A stretch of 64,000 nt of DNA from Mesostigma viride. Lineage: Eukaryota; Streptophyta; Mesostigmatophyceae; Mesostigmatales; Mesostigmataceae. Positions 21,769-31,728 of the stretch are shown one piece after another. Position 1 is the stretch's first letter. Each line of letters begins with the position of its first letter. Location of the stretch: NCBI GenBank assembly GCA_009746045.1, contig RPFO01000296.1, positions 2,994,798-3,058,797 of the forward strand, in the 5' to 3' direction. The notes beneath the pieces were generated by a model that saw only the letters and a list, made by a program, of their open reading frames with translations, had not been told where the DNA came from and ran no database searches. Position numbers and translations under genes: made by a program.

Positions 21769-22884
21769 TCACTGCTCCTTGTTGTCTTCTTGCTGACTGC
21801 CCTTTGAAGGCTGGCCTGCCTGGGACTTGTTGTTGTTCTTCTTGTTGTTGTTGTTGTTCTTGTTGCTGCCCTGGCCCTGGGCCTTCTTGAAGCTTGGACA
21901 CTCCTTCTTGATGTGCCCCCACCCCTTGCACAGGTAGCATTGTATCTTTGACTTGCCCTGGCCACTGCCCCCGTTGTCAGACGCGTTGCCCTGCTTGGGC
22001 TGACCACCCACCCGCCTGAACACCGACTTGGAGTGTGACCTCCCGTCAGGGTCGGGTGAATGATTGGCCTTCCGCTTGTTGTGGTTGCCCCTACGCCCTC
22101 CTTGGCTTCTGTCAGCCTCAGACGATTTGGAGCCACCCTGGGTACGCCCACCTGCGTGGGTAGCCTTCACTGCTGGCACTCCACCCTCAAACAGCTCCTC
22201 TGCCTCGAGTGCTTGTTTGATTATGACCTTGTAGGCCTTGAGGGTTGAGTGTGGGGCACACATGACCTTTAAGGAACCACGTGTAGCCTTGTCCAGCCCA
22301 GAAACCTTGAGCCAGTTTGTCAGGGCTATGTTGTCAGCAACATTAAAGCCATGAGCCCTGCCCTCCTCAACCATTTTACAATAGTTAAGGAAGTTCTGGA
22401 TCAGGTCTCCCTTGACCTCCCACCCCTGGTATTTATCCTGCCAATGGATCCCCACTTTCTTCCTCTGATCCTCTAGCAGCTCCTTTAACTCTGCCACGTA
22501 GCTGGACCAGGCCTTGTTGGCCTTCTTACACTCTCTAGTGAGGTCCTTGATCTGATCTGTACACTTGCCAAAAGTCTGGCTACCTATCCAGATCTGGTAA
22601 TAGTTTGTACCACCGTACAAACTTGGAAACCCCTCTAGCCCCTCCACAAACTCCTCAGCCTGCTTGGGCTTTGTGTCTGACGTGACAGGTTGCAGTTGGT
22701 TCACAATAAGCAAACCCTGGGTAGTGAGATCATAGCCAAGAACAGCTTGTGCATTATTATTATTGTGATGAATGTTGGTAATTTCTCCGGTAACCCCCAC
22801 GTCATCTACGTGAGCGGTCCCACTACCAGCACCACCATTATTCCCACTGGCTGGGGCACCTTTGCTACGGCGCCCGTCTGCCAT
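21769..22884 (-). CDS. gag: Element B gag
   Basis: Intact 371-codon gag on the minus strand, starting at ATG 22884 and ending with TGA followed by C (as in A and C). Residues about 70-230 form the helical capsid-like part (TRECKKANKAWSSYVAELKE, MVEEGRAHGFNVADNIA; the HGFN element also occurs in A). A Lys/Gly-rich linker follows, then one CCHC zinc knuckle, CYLCKGWGHIKKEC, at residues 316-329, and a tail with Asn/Lys runs. Pol lies downstream in a different frame here, so gag-pol coupling in this copy would need more than readthrough. Confidence 0.88.
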   Translation of the reverse strand: MADGRRSKGAPASGNNGGAGSGTAHVDDVGVTGEITNIHHNNNNAQAVLGYDLTTQGLLIVNQLQPVTSDTKPKQAEEFVEGLEGFPSLYGGTNYYQIWIGSQTFGKCTDQIKDLTRECKKANKAWSSYVAELKELLEDQRKKVGIHWQDKYQGWEVKGDLIQNFLNYCKMVEEGRAHGFNVADNIALTNWLKVSGLDKATRGSLKVMCAPHSTLKAYKVIIKQALEAEELFEGGVPAVKATHAGGRTQGGSKSSEADRSQGGRRGNHNKRKANHSPDPDGRSHSKSVFRRVGGQPKQGNASDNGGSGQGKSKIQCYLCKGWGHIKKECPSFKKAQGQGSNKNNNNNKKNNNKSQAGQPSKGSQQEDNKEQ

Positions 22885-23049
22885 TCTGCACTACAAGCTA
22901 TTCAAAAACACCTCAGCAAAGCAGCAGAATAAAGTATGTACAAAAAATTGTCGCAACTGCCGCCTGCGCCGGTGTCGCCGCCGCCCCCGCGAATCGCCGC
23001 TGAAAAATTCGACAAAATGTCGACGAGCACTGGATAAAAATTGGCCGAC

Positions 23050-23766
23050 TCAGTAGTCGAGGCCCCGGAAATCGCAGTACTCGTAGGTAAACTCAGGATC
23101 CTCCATATCCGGCGTGTGTGCCGGACCTGCGCCGGTATGGATCAAAACCGGCGTGCTCCCCGTCGCGAAAGTTGCTCGCTGCCGACGTGCGACAAGGCGC
23201 AGAGGATGAGTAAAAATGGATAACAATTCCCAACCTGCGGGAATCCACTCTCGCAAAGATGCGAGAAAAGCCACCAGGTTAATGAGAACCTGGCGTTCAC
23301 GACTGCGTACGCCGCGTGTGAGCAGCGACAGCAACGCGAGATCTTGAAATAAATTTGTCGACACCGCCGGCGCGCCCCCCGTGCGTAGCGATGCCCAGTT
23401 TTGTAAGTTTCTCTGGTAGCCGGTGAGCGAAGAGATGGCGTTATCCAGCTCCTCGATGGCAGTGGTGACCTCGTTCACCGACCGCAAACCTCCCCGCACC
23501 TGGACCGTAAATTGCGATAAAATGTTGCGAATCTGGTCCAACGGCGTGCGGATTGCCGGCACCAGCTGCGGCAACTGAGGGTCCTCGGGGAAATCCCCGA
23601 GCAATGGAAGAACTGCGCGCTGCCGACGATGAAGTTCGTCGAGCGAGATCGTGACCTCGTCAAGCAATTGCTGCCACGACGGCGCAGTCGGTCTTGGTGG
23701 AGGATCAGCCGGCGGAGCGGCTATTTCCTCATCGGCGGGAATCCGGAATTCTTCAGAATTTGGCAT
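23050..23766 (-). CDS. Element B ORF0: unrecognised protein upstream of gag
   Basis: A 239-codon minus-strand ORF from ATG 23766, the first ATG 25 bp inside the LTR border. The N-terminus is Pro/Ala-rich (EIAAPPADPPPRPTAPS), followed by strongly helical text (WQQLLDEVTISLDELHRRQ, VNEVTTAIEELDNAISSL, LLSLLTRGVRSRERQVL). The tail ends in acidic and aromatic residues (DPEFTYEYCDFRGLDY). Position, size and helical nature match ORF0 of A and C. No known domain. Confidence 0.6.
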   Translation of the reverse strand: MPNSEEFRIPADEEIAAPPADPPPRPTAPSWQQLLDEVTISLDELHRRQRAVLPLLGDFPEDPQLPQLVPAIRTPLDQIRNILSQFTVQVRGGLRSVNEVTTAIEELDNAISSLTGYQRNLQNWASLRTGGAPAVSTNLFQDLALLSLLTRGVRSRERQVLINLVAFLASLREWIPAGWELLSIFTHPLRLVARRQRATFATGSTPVLIHTGAGPAHTPDMEDPEFTYEYCDFRGLDY

Positions 23767-23790
23767 ATTTGGAACGAGGCGTGTAATACG

Positions 23791-24410
23791 AGTTGTATGA
23801 GAGTGAATGCCACGAATTCCGCCATGGTTCTTGCAGGAAGTTGCCTTTATTAATAACAAGGAAACACAGACGTAAGTCACGTCACTTCCAAGACTGCACG
23901 CAGCACAGTCGACAGGGTCGCAGTGCCAAGAGAACGTGCACGCAAGAACTAGCGTCCCGGTGCGACCAAGTCACACATATAGGTTGTTAGGGACGCGTCC
24001 AAGTATTCAGCTGCACTGTCACAGCTGAACTGTCAATCAATTGATTACACAGACTCTGGCACGCCTTTGGCGCGCAGATCTATCAATTGTCCATACGGCT
24101 AGTCCTGTGGACCTATCCGTACTCTACTCAGCATCGATTGTCTCATAGGTCCTGGCGCGCTACAGCACGCCTACCTATCAATTGACCATCAAGTCCTGTA
24201 CAAGTCCTGTCAACGTCCTGCGGACTACCAAAGTGACACTTGTACATCCTGTGTCCGTACGCGCCCACAGTGGCGCGCCGGGTACTGTCGGCACAGCCTA
24301 GGAAACGTCATAACTTTTACGTTCCTTAACCAAATGAGGCGTTCCAGGTGCCGTTGGAAAGAGCGTAACAATCAGAGCTATCCATCTAACGTAAATCCTT
24401 TACGTTAACT
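23791..24410 (-). repeat. Element B 5' LTR
   Basis: Direct repeat of 14795-15417. It contains several short CAATTGA/TCAATTG words and repeated AAGTCCTGT motifs. The internal region starts (minus strand) CGTATTACACG, similar to element A. Confidence 0.9.
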
Positions 24411-24738
24411 CCTTCTTGATGTTATCCCGAAGAGATTCCGCCCAACTTTCAGGAAGCCCGTCGTCACAGTTCTTCCTCTTCTTAATGCCGTTGCTCTCCG
24501 CCACCATGGCATTTAGTCTTGAAGCTGCGCAAGACAGAACCTCCGCGCTCATCTCTGGCGTCCTGTGGTTGTTTGCTTTCACGCGTTCCGCCATGATAGG
24601 AAAGATGTCTTTGGCAATTTTGTACCCCTTGTTCTCGATGTACTTGTCGCTCCAGGGACCGCAAAGTGCAGGCTCCCGGTCGTCCTTGGACAAGGGACGC
24701 GAACCATCGGAAACGGCCCCCCGCCCCGATTGCGCCAT
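24411..24738 (-). pseudogene. Transposase-like gene, N-terminal part
   Basis: Minus-strand ORF starting MAQSGRGAVSDGSRPLSKDD and running to SLRDNIKK at the edge of element B. Bases 24411-24415 are CCTTC, matching 14790-14794 on the other side of B. With B and one CCTTC removed, DNIKK continues directly into AFADLGTSEKDRG of the main part in the same frame, so both pieces formed one gene before insertion. The N-terminal domain itself is not recognised. It contains a helical segment (MSAEVLSCAASRLNAMVAES). Confidence 0.75.
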
Positions 24739-24827
24739 CAGACTTTGGTCAGACGGCAGCTGATTTTTTTCGCCTCTTAATCCCGCGGCACCGAAAGCCC
24801 TGAGGATGAGTAATGATAAATTTGAGT

Positions 24828-25567
24828 AAGGATTCAGCCGTGTTCAGCCCGTCTCACGGTGCGAGACTGAACAAGTCTCGCGTGCAGACACGTGTGTAGT
24901 ACTCCTACACACAGATCTCGAGTGATTTATCTAGTACCAAATCCGAAAGGCTTGCATCACTCCCCGGAAAGGAGAACTTTTGCGGATGACTGTAGGTGTA
25001 AGTTGGCGATGCCATGGTAACCGGAGACGTCCGTCCTATAGTCAGCAAAATTGGTGCGAGAGGTCCCCAGTTCGATTCCGGTCGGATTCATTTGCAGATC
25101 GCGTTTTCCGCGTTTTCCGCGGCCCGGCACTGAACGCAAAGGTTTTCACCTTTGCGGAGTGTCTGATCAGAATATACGCTTGGCTGATTTCGATAGTACC
25201 GGCTACGCCCCCTTCTAAAGAAGGATTCAGCCGTGTTCAGCCCGTCTCACGGTGCGAGACTGAACAAGTCTCGCGTGCAGACACGTGTGTAGTACTCCTA
25301 CACACAGATCTCGAGTGATTTATCTAGTACCAAATCCGAAAGGCTTGCATCACTCCCCGGACAGGAGAACTTTTGCGGATGACTGTAGGTGTAAGTTGGC
25401 GATGCCATGGTAACCGGAGACGTCCGTCCTATAGTCAGCAAAATTGGTGCGAGAGGTCCCCAGTTCGATTCCGGTCGGATTCATTTGCAGATCGCGTTTT
25501 CCGCGTTTTCCGCGGCCCGGCACTGAACGCAAAGGTTTTCACATTTGCGGAGTGTCTGATCAGAATA
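24828..25567. repeat. Two 347-bp direct copies of a hairpin-rich, tRNA-like unit
   Basis: Copies at 24828-25174 and 25221-25567 (period 393) differ at only a few bases. Each has a perfect hairpin GCGAGACT-GAACA-AGTCTCGC (24861-24881 in copy 1) and GTGTGTAG-TACTC-CTACACAC (24892-24912). Copy 1 has a third hairpin, CGCAAAGG...CCTTTGCG (25135-25156), mismatched once in copy 2. Each unit also carries CCAGTTCGATTCCGG with a 7-base acceptor-like pairing around it (TCCGTCC against GGTCGGA, one mismatch), a 57-base tRNA-like fold lacking an anticodon arm. It may be a SINE or MITE-like unit. No protein gene. Confidence 0.7.
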
Positions 25568-25599
25568 AATAATCACCATTAAAGACACGACGAAAACGA

Positions 25600-26290
25600 T
25601 GGGCATCAAACAAGAACGACAAGCGTCATTAATAACGCCGGCCGGCGCAACTGGATACATGTAAACCATACAAAAGTGATTTTATGAAACACATACAGTT
25701 TGTCATTAATAACGACGGCCGGCGTAACTCGGGCGCAATTAATAACCATTAAGAAGCAACTCAGGATATGCGGGCAGAAATCCTTCAGGTGTAAAAAAGA
25801 TGTACAAACACAAGTTTGGTAATCGGGCCTGATTGCGCAACTGCAAGATACCATTGGAAACGCCGGCCGGCGCAACTGGATGCATGTAAACCATACAAAA
25901 GTGATTTGCACAAAACCCCTACAGTTTGTCATGAATAACGACGGCCGGCGTAACTCGGTTGCATTTGAAAACCACAATGAAGCAACTCAGGTAGTGAAGG
26001 CGGAAATCCCAGAGGTGATAAAATGTTTACCAACACAAAATGTTGATAAGCGTGCAAGCTTTTGCAAGTGCGCGCAAGATACCATTGGAAACGCCGGCCG
26101 GCGCAACTGGAACACCAAAACAAATAACTTGATTTGCACGAAACCGATTCAGTTCGTCATGGATAACGACGGCCGGCGCAACTTCATGGCACTCACCACT
26201 TTCACCAAATGCCATGTCGCCATTATATTGAGGAAAGCGAAGTATGCCCACTTGAAGCTGTGGTCTGCAGAACATTGACACAAAATATGC
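25600..26290. repeat. Tandem repeat with paired CGGCCGGCG boxes
   Basis: Roughly three units of about 230 bp. Each has two GC palindromic boxes in the context AACG(C/A)CGGCCGGCG(C/T)AACT, near 25635/25714, 25861/25940 and 26092/26167, separated by AT-rich, partly conserved text (AAACCATACAAAAGTGATTT). One such box context also occurs inside the transposase-like gene near 12613. Open frames across it show no family. Confidence 0.7.
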
Positions 26291-26913
26291 ATGGTATTTC
26301 AAGCCATGAATGCAATGTGTCAGGCATCTATGTCTTTATTGTATCCAAATGTGGTTAGGACGGAGGTTTACATTGGTAGCTATTTTAAGACTGAATGGCG
26401 TATAACCAAACATTGCACACACTCAAGAGTGTACTTATGCTGAACTGGAAAGGAACATTAAACAGCAATAAGGTAGATATTTTTCTTTTACATTTTAATT
26501 TTTTATAAACTAGTTTATATAATATTATATTATATTATGTTATATGAAATAACATTAAAATTAACATAAAATTAAAATTATATATTAATTATAGTATATT
26601 ATATAATATTATTTTATATTATATTCACGATGCTCTGTGTATTAATGAGATATGAGACACACCTACACCATCACATCGCCTTGATGTTTCCGTTTTATGG
26701 GTCCGGTCGGGCGTTGGTAGCTGGTCGACAACAATTCTACATTTCCTAAAAAAATGCGACCGTGCCTACATTCGAAGGCGCGCTGTGGCTGACCTAAACT
26801 ATCGGTGAACACCTCGGCGTCACTTGACCGGCCTAGGTTGACATTTCGGCAGAGTAACGCTGCTTAAAGGATCATTGCGTAGTTCGCGCACTTTGGCTCT
26901 TTATATATGTTTA
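26291..26913. other. AT-rich spacer before the LINE monomers
   Basis: No gene. From 26480 to 26635 it is nearly pure A/T (TATAATATTATATT-like words). From 26650 it turns to mixed sequence, with TTTATATATG about 20 bp before the first 170-bp monomer, which could be a TATA element. Confidence 0.5.
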
Positions 26914-27836
26914 GCGGTTTGAGGCAGGGGAAAACATGCGTGGACGATAGGAATTATAGCACCGGCGGGCTTCAAAGTGCCGGACGGCAGGCGGTACCAC
27001 CACTCCGTGGCAGCTTGGCCCAGTTTGCTACCGGCTGGCACACGTTTTCAGTGAATTTTGGGCTCCAGATTTAAATGCAACGTGCGGTTTGAGGCAGGGG
27101 AAAACATGCGTGGACGATAGGAATTATAGCACCGGCGGGCTTCAAAGTGCCGGACGGCAGGCGGTACCACCATTCCGTGGCAGCTTGGCCCAGTTTGCTA
27201 CCGGCTGGCACACGTTTTCAGTGAATTTTGGGCTCCAGATTTAAATGCAACGTGCGGTTTGAGGCAGGGGAAAACATGCGTGGACGATAGGAATTATAGC
27301 ACCGGCGGGCTTCAAAGTGCCGGACGGCAGGCGGTACCACCATTCCGTGGCAGCTTGGCCCAGTTTGCTACCGGCTGGCACACGTTTTCAGTGAATTTTG
27401 GGCTCCAGATTTAAATGCAACGTGCGGTTTGAGGCAGGGGAAAACATGCGTGGACGATAGGAATTATAGCACCGGCGGGCTTCAAAGTGCCGGACGGCAG
27501 GCGGTACCACCATTCCGTGGCAGCTTGGCCCAGTTTGCTACCGGCTGGCACACGTTTTCAGTGAATTTTGGGCTCCAGATTTAAATGCAACGTGCGGTTT
27601 GAGGCAGGGGAAAACATGCGTGGACGATAGGAATTATAGCACCGGCGGGCTTCAAAGTGCCGGACGGCAGGCGGTACCACCATTCCGTGGCAGCTTGGCC
27701 CAGTTTGCTACCGGCTGGCACACGTTTTCAGTGAATTTTGGGCTCCAGATTTAAATGCAACGTGCGGTTTGAGGCAGGGGAAAACATGCGTGGACGATAG
27801 GAATTATAGCACCGGCGGGCTTCAAAGTGCCGGACC
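26914..27836 (+). repeat. 170-bp tandem monomers at the 5' side of the LINE
   Basis: Units start at 26914, 27084, 27254, 27424 and 27594, each 170 bp and almost identical, then a partial 73-bp unit at 27764-27836. All begin GCGGTTTGAGGCAGGGG. The sixth unit breaks off inside AAGTGCCGGAC and the LINE ORF region begins about 100 bp later. This layout resembles the tandem promoter monomers at the 5' end of mouse L1, so the repeats may drive LINE transcription. Confidence 0.85.
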
Positions 27837-27937
27837 GCAGCGCGTTGGGGGGCTGCCGCCCCCCAAACCCCCCGCGTGGGGGCTCCGCCCCCCACACCCC
27901 CCGCCCCCCCCCTCGGTGGCTGCCACGCCTGCCCTGA

Positions 27938-29310
27938 TTGTTCATGGACGACCCACGACCCCCTTCGCCCAACGGCTCCCCCGCTCCCCGGTTGGCGCCT
28001 CGGCGGTCCTCTCGGCTTGCGGCCCTTCTTGCGGAGGTGGGCGACCCGGCTGCGGGGGGCTCGGGCGCCCCGGTCTCCCCCTCCTTGGTCTGCGAGGTCT
28101 GCCGGAGCGGGCACCGCGGGCACCACATGTTAGTTTGTGATGCTTGCAATTCCGGGTGGCACTTGCAGTGTCTTACTCCCCGGCTCTACCGGGTCCCGCC
28201 GGGCTCCTGGACGTGCCCGCGCTGTCCCCCCGGCGGGCCCCCGGGCTGCCCTCCCCGCTGGGTGCTCCGGCCCCCTGCCCCGTGTGCCCCCCTGCCGAGG
28301 CCCTCGGGGCGGGCCGTGGCCTGCCCGATGGGGCCGCCGTTGCTCGGGCCCTGGCGCCCTCGGCCCCGGGGCCCCACCCGTCGCCTGGCCCCGCCGACGG
28401 GGGCGCGGCGCTGTCGCCTGGGCTGGGCCCGGCCGACCCCCGGCGGGCCTGGCGACCCCGGCGCCCGCCCCCGGCCCCTCGCTCCCCGACGCTCTGGCCT
28501 CCCTTCCCCCGGCCGCGGTTGGCCACCCAGCCGCCACCCCCGTCCTTGCCGCGTGGGACGGCGGCCCCCGGGCCCACGCGTTCACCTCGTGGCCGCCCTC
28601 GCACATTGTCGGCGTGGTGGGCCGCGCCACCTTTTCTTGGGCGTACTGCCCTTTGTTGCTGGACGCGGTCGGGCTCCAGGCCGCCTTCCCCTCGCTCCCT
28701 AGGCCCCCGGCCTTCCTGGCCCTAGTTGCGCAGGTGCGGGCGACATTTCTTTCCGCCGCCCCCCGGTGACGGCCTCGACTCTTTGGGGGTATGTCTTGGA
28801 AGGATATCACGCCGGCTGCCGGCTGCCGTGGCATCTCCCGGCCGCCCGGCAGGAAGAGCTGCTTTCCCTGGACGAGCGGGTGGGTCAGGAGGTGGTCGAG
28901 TTCGTCACGGCGGTGGCTCGAGACGCACAGGTCTCGGTGCGGGCGGCCTACCTCGCGGGCGGCGCCGACCTGGGCCTCATGTCCCCGCGGCAGCTTCGCC
29001 TCTTCTTGGACGCCCAGGCCCCGCCTCCCGGCCCGGTTGCCAGTGGGGGCTTTCTCATCACCTCCCTCAGCCTGGCGCAGGCCGCCATGCTGCGTGTGGA
29101 GTTCGGGGCCCCCATCGCGGTTCAGGGCGGCCAGGCCATCTTGGTGGACTCGGCCGGGCGCGCCCAGCCCCTAACCGCGGGGACGCCTGTTTCTGCCTTC
29201 CTCCACGACATCCTGGAGTTGGCAGGCATCCCGCACGAATGGCACCCCGCGGCTGACCAACCGGTCGGCATCCTCTCGCGCGCCCAGATTGCGCTCTCCC
29301 GGGTTGCTGG
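27938..29310 (+). pseudogene. LINE ORF, N-terminal part with PHD finger
   Basis: A basic, Pro-rich leader is followed by a canonical C4HC3 PHD finger at residues 52-96 (28091-28225): CEVC, CDAC, H and C in GWHLQC, then CPRC, with the W two residues before the last Cys pair. PHD fingers bind histone H3 tails. A Pro/Gly-rich stretch with frame changes follows (about 28230-28550), then a folded-looking domain (SHIVGVVGRATFSWAYCP, VRAAYLAGGADLGLMS, AFLHDILELAGIPHEW) that I do not recognise. Frame shifts lie near 28250, 28770 and 29300. The start at 27938 is the first ATG in the PHD frame and is uncertain. Confidence 0.7.
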
Positions 29311-30263
29311 GAGGCCGGCTGGGACCCGCCCCCCCTCATGTCCGGTCCCTTCTGGAGGGGGACGACCCCGAGTCGGGCTCCTGTGCCATCTGCCTTGAGC
29401 CCTTCCGGCCGGGGGATGGCTTGTGTCGCCTGCCCGCGTGCGGCCACACATTCCATCAAGCGTGCATCGCGCGCAGCTTGCTCCACTCCGTGCCGCGCTG
29501 CCCGTTGTGCCGGGCTGTTGTGCCGCCCCCTGGGACTGCGCTTCCTCTCGGCCCGCCCCCGGTCTCGCTGGGTCCCCTGCCGGGTCCCCACCGGGCCCCG
29601 GGGCCAGCTGCCTCCCCGACCCCTCGGCCGCCGCCCCCGGCCTCGTTGCCGGGGCCTGGGGTGGTCGCGGGCGCGCTGGCGAGTCCCCCTGGGAGGGGCG
29701 CCGGCGTTCTCGATCCCCCTCCGCTGGGGGTCTCCCCGGTGGGCACTGCCTCCTCCGTGGCCCCGGCGGGCCTGCCGGGCGCTGGTCGGGTCGTGGTGCG
29801 CGCGCCTGCCGGCCCGGCTGGGGAGACGCCGCAGGCCCCACGTCCTGCCTTTGCTGGCGCCGCTCCCCGCCACTCAGCGCCCGCCGACGGCCTTCACCGG
29901 TGTGCCGTGCTGCTTCCCACGGGGTCCCCGTGTGCGGGTGTGTTCCACAACCGTAACCTCCTCTGCCAGCACCTTCGCGCTGTGCACCCCGATCTCGGCG
30001 CGGCGGATCTGCAGGCCATGAGCTGTTACCGGTGCCCGGAAGCTCACTGCCAGCGGGTGTACTCCATTCACGGGCGCGCTCAGCACGCGCGCGCCTGTGT
30101 TGCTCAACGGCCCCTCAACCGGCCAGCAGTCCCGGCCCCCTCCCCCCTCCCGCCTCGGCTCCCACCGGCTCCCAGCCCCCGCCGCCCGACTACTCGGCCA
30201 GTTGGCGTTGGCTTGACACGGTTCCCTGGGATGCATGCGCCATCAACCCGACGTCTACCCTGA
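29289..30263 (+). pseudogene. LINE ORF, middle part with RING-H2 finger
   Basis: Contains a RING-H2 finger at about 29382-29511: CAIC, Cys and His in CGH, His and Cys in FHQAC, then CPLC; spacing fits C-x2-C...C-x-H-x2-H-x2-C...C-x2-C. RING-H2 proteins usually act as E3 ubiquitin ligases. A long Pro-rich linker follows, then two Cys/His clusters (CAVLLPTGSPC...H...H near 29900-29970; CYRCPEAHC...H...C near 30025-30095) that may be nucleic-acid-binding fingers like those at the N-termini of R2-type LINEs. The frame shifts again near 30100. Confidence 0.72.
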
Positions 30264-31728
30264 CCGACCTCCCCCACCGCGCGCGTAGCCTTTTCGCGCA
30301 ATGTGCAATCGTTTCTCTCCGGCGCATGCACGCCGCTCCGGACGACCCGCTGGGCTTTAAACTGCACATGGTGACCCCCCGCCTGCTCCTCACCCCTCTC
30401 GGGCGTGGTGTGCGCGGCCTCCAGGGTGCGGTTATTGCCCGTTGCCGACGCTTTCTGCAGGGGGACTGGGAGGGGCTGTTTGGCGTGCCGCCCCCGCGCA
30501 CGGCCCGGCTGTCGGGGGAGGTCAACTTCGAGCGGGTGGCCGCCGACGTCATCCGCCTCGTCCGCGAGGGGCAGCTCAGCCGGGCCATGACCCGCTTGGA
30601 AATGGCCAAGCTGGCCCCCGCCAATGCGGCTACCCTGGCGGCCTTGGAGGCTCTTCACCCTGCGGAGCCCGGATTCCAGCTGCCCGTGCCGGACCCCCTG
30701 CCGGCCCCCCTCCGGCTGGACCGCGACTGCTTCCTGGAGGTGATGCGTGCGGTCCCGCGGGCTTCCTCTACCGGGCCGTCGGGCTGGCGCTACGAGCACT
30801 TGGAGGTCCTGGTGGGGCATGGGGGCGAGGACATTCTCTTTGACACCCTCATTGACCTGGCGGCTGGTCGCGTTCCTCCCGCTGCGCGCGAGTGGTTAGC
30901 GGGCGCTCGCCTCCTCGCTCTGCTCAAGGGTGTCTTGCCCCCCCCGAGGGCAAGGTGCGCCCGATCGCCTGCGGTGAGGTGCTCCGCAAGCTCGTGGGCA
31001 AAGTGATCTGCCGCCAAAAGGCGCCCGAGCTCCGTGCCTTTTTCTGCCCGCCCCTCGCAGCGGGTGAGACCTCGGTGGCGGCCCAGCTGGGGGTGACGAC
31101 TCCAGGCGGGGCGGATATCCTCATCCATTCGGTGCAGGCCTACCTCGAGGCCCACCCCACCCACGCTGTCGTCAAGGTCGACTGCCACAACGCGTTCAAC
31201 AGTCTGTCCCGCGCCAGCATGTTTGCGGCCGTCATGGAGTCCTTCGAGGACTTGTACGCTTGGACAGCCGTGTGCTACGGCCAGCCCGGCCAACTGGTTC
31301 ACATCATGGAGGACGGCACTCGCGGCGGCCTGCTGTCGCGGTCGGGCACCCAGCAAGGGGACCCCCTGGGACCCCTGTACTTTGCCGCCCCCCTCCAGGG
31401 TTGCCTCCAAGCGGTCCATGCTGCCCACCCGGCGGTCGCTATTCAGGCCTACTTGGATGATATCTACCTTCTGGGCCCTGTGCCGGACACCACCGCGGCT
31501 CTGCTGGCACTGCAGACCGCGGTGGCCGACATCAACCTCCAGTTGACCCTGCCAAGTGCGCGGTGTACTCGCCCCAAGGTGATTGCTCCGGCTTTCCGCC
31601 CCAGCTCTTGGGCCGGGACGAGCGCCTCCATGGGTTGGATGTCCTCGGCGTTCCGGTTGGCGACCCCGCGTTTGTCATCGATGCTCTGCGGGCCGCCCTC
31701 GAGGCACGCACTGAGGTACTGCCCTTGA
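30032..31728 (+). pseudogene. LINE reverse transcriptase
   Basis: RT spanning two frames (change near 30950). Visible blocks: STGPSGWRYEHLEVL (block 2a-like), GKVRPIACGEVLRKLVGKVI, VVKVDCHNAFNSLSRASMF (first catalytic Asp), RSGTQQGDPLGPLYFA (QGDPLGP signature) and AYLDDIYLLG (YLDD catalytic pair). It would copy the LINE RNA at a nicked chromosomal target. QGDP and YLDD are typical of LINE RTs of the restriction-like-endonuclease group. All catalytic residues remain, only frames are disturbed. Confidence 0.88.

Larger units (their letters stand above)
14795..24410 (-). mobile_element. Element B: Copia-like LTR retrotransposon, minus strand
   Basis: A 9.6-kb element including a 1.77-kb later insert. 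The LTRs are 623 and 620 bp (14795-15417 and 23791-24410), with a handful of substitutions and two small indels between them, so B is older than A. The target duplication is CCTTC (14790-14794 and 24411-24415). Read on the minus strand, the LTR starts AGTTAA and ends ACAACT, so again it is not TG...CA. Gene order on the minus strand: ORF0, gag, integrase, [insert], retropepsin-like domain, RT, RNase H. It is the same lineage as A and C by protein motifs, gene order and LTR start. It is inserted in a transposase-like gene. Confidence 0.93.

Noticed and set aside
25000-25100. A possible functional tRNA gene in the 347-bp units.
   Set aside because: The fold has T-loop and acceptor-like pairing but lacks an anticodon arm and has mismatched stems.
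26480-26640. A/T-only stretch considered as a replication origin or matrix attachment site.
   Set aside because: Base composition alone is not evidence, and no specific motif was seen.
27728-30820. Several long minus-strand ORFs opposite the GC-rich LINE.
   Set aside because: High GC removes stop codons from all frames. The conserved motifs (PHD, RING, RT) are on the plus strand.
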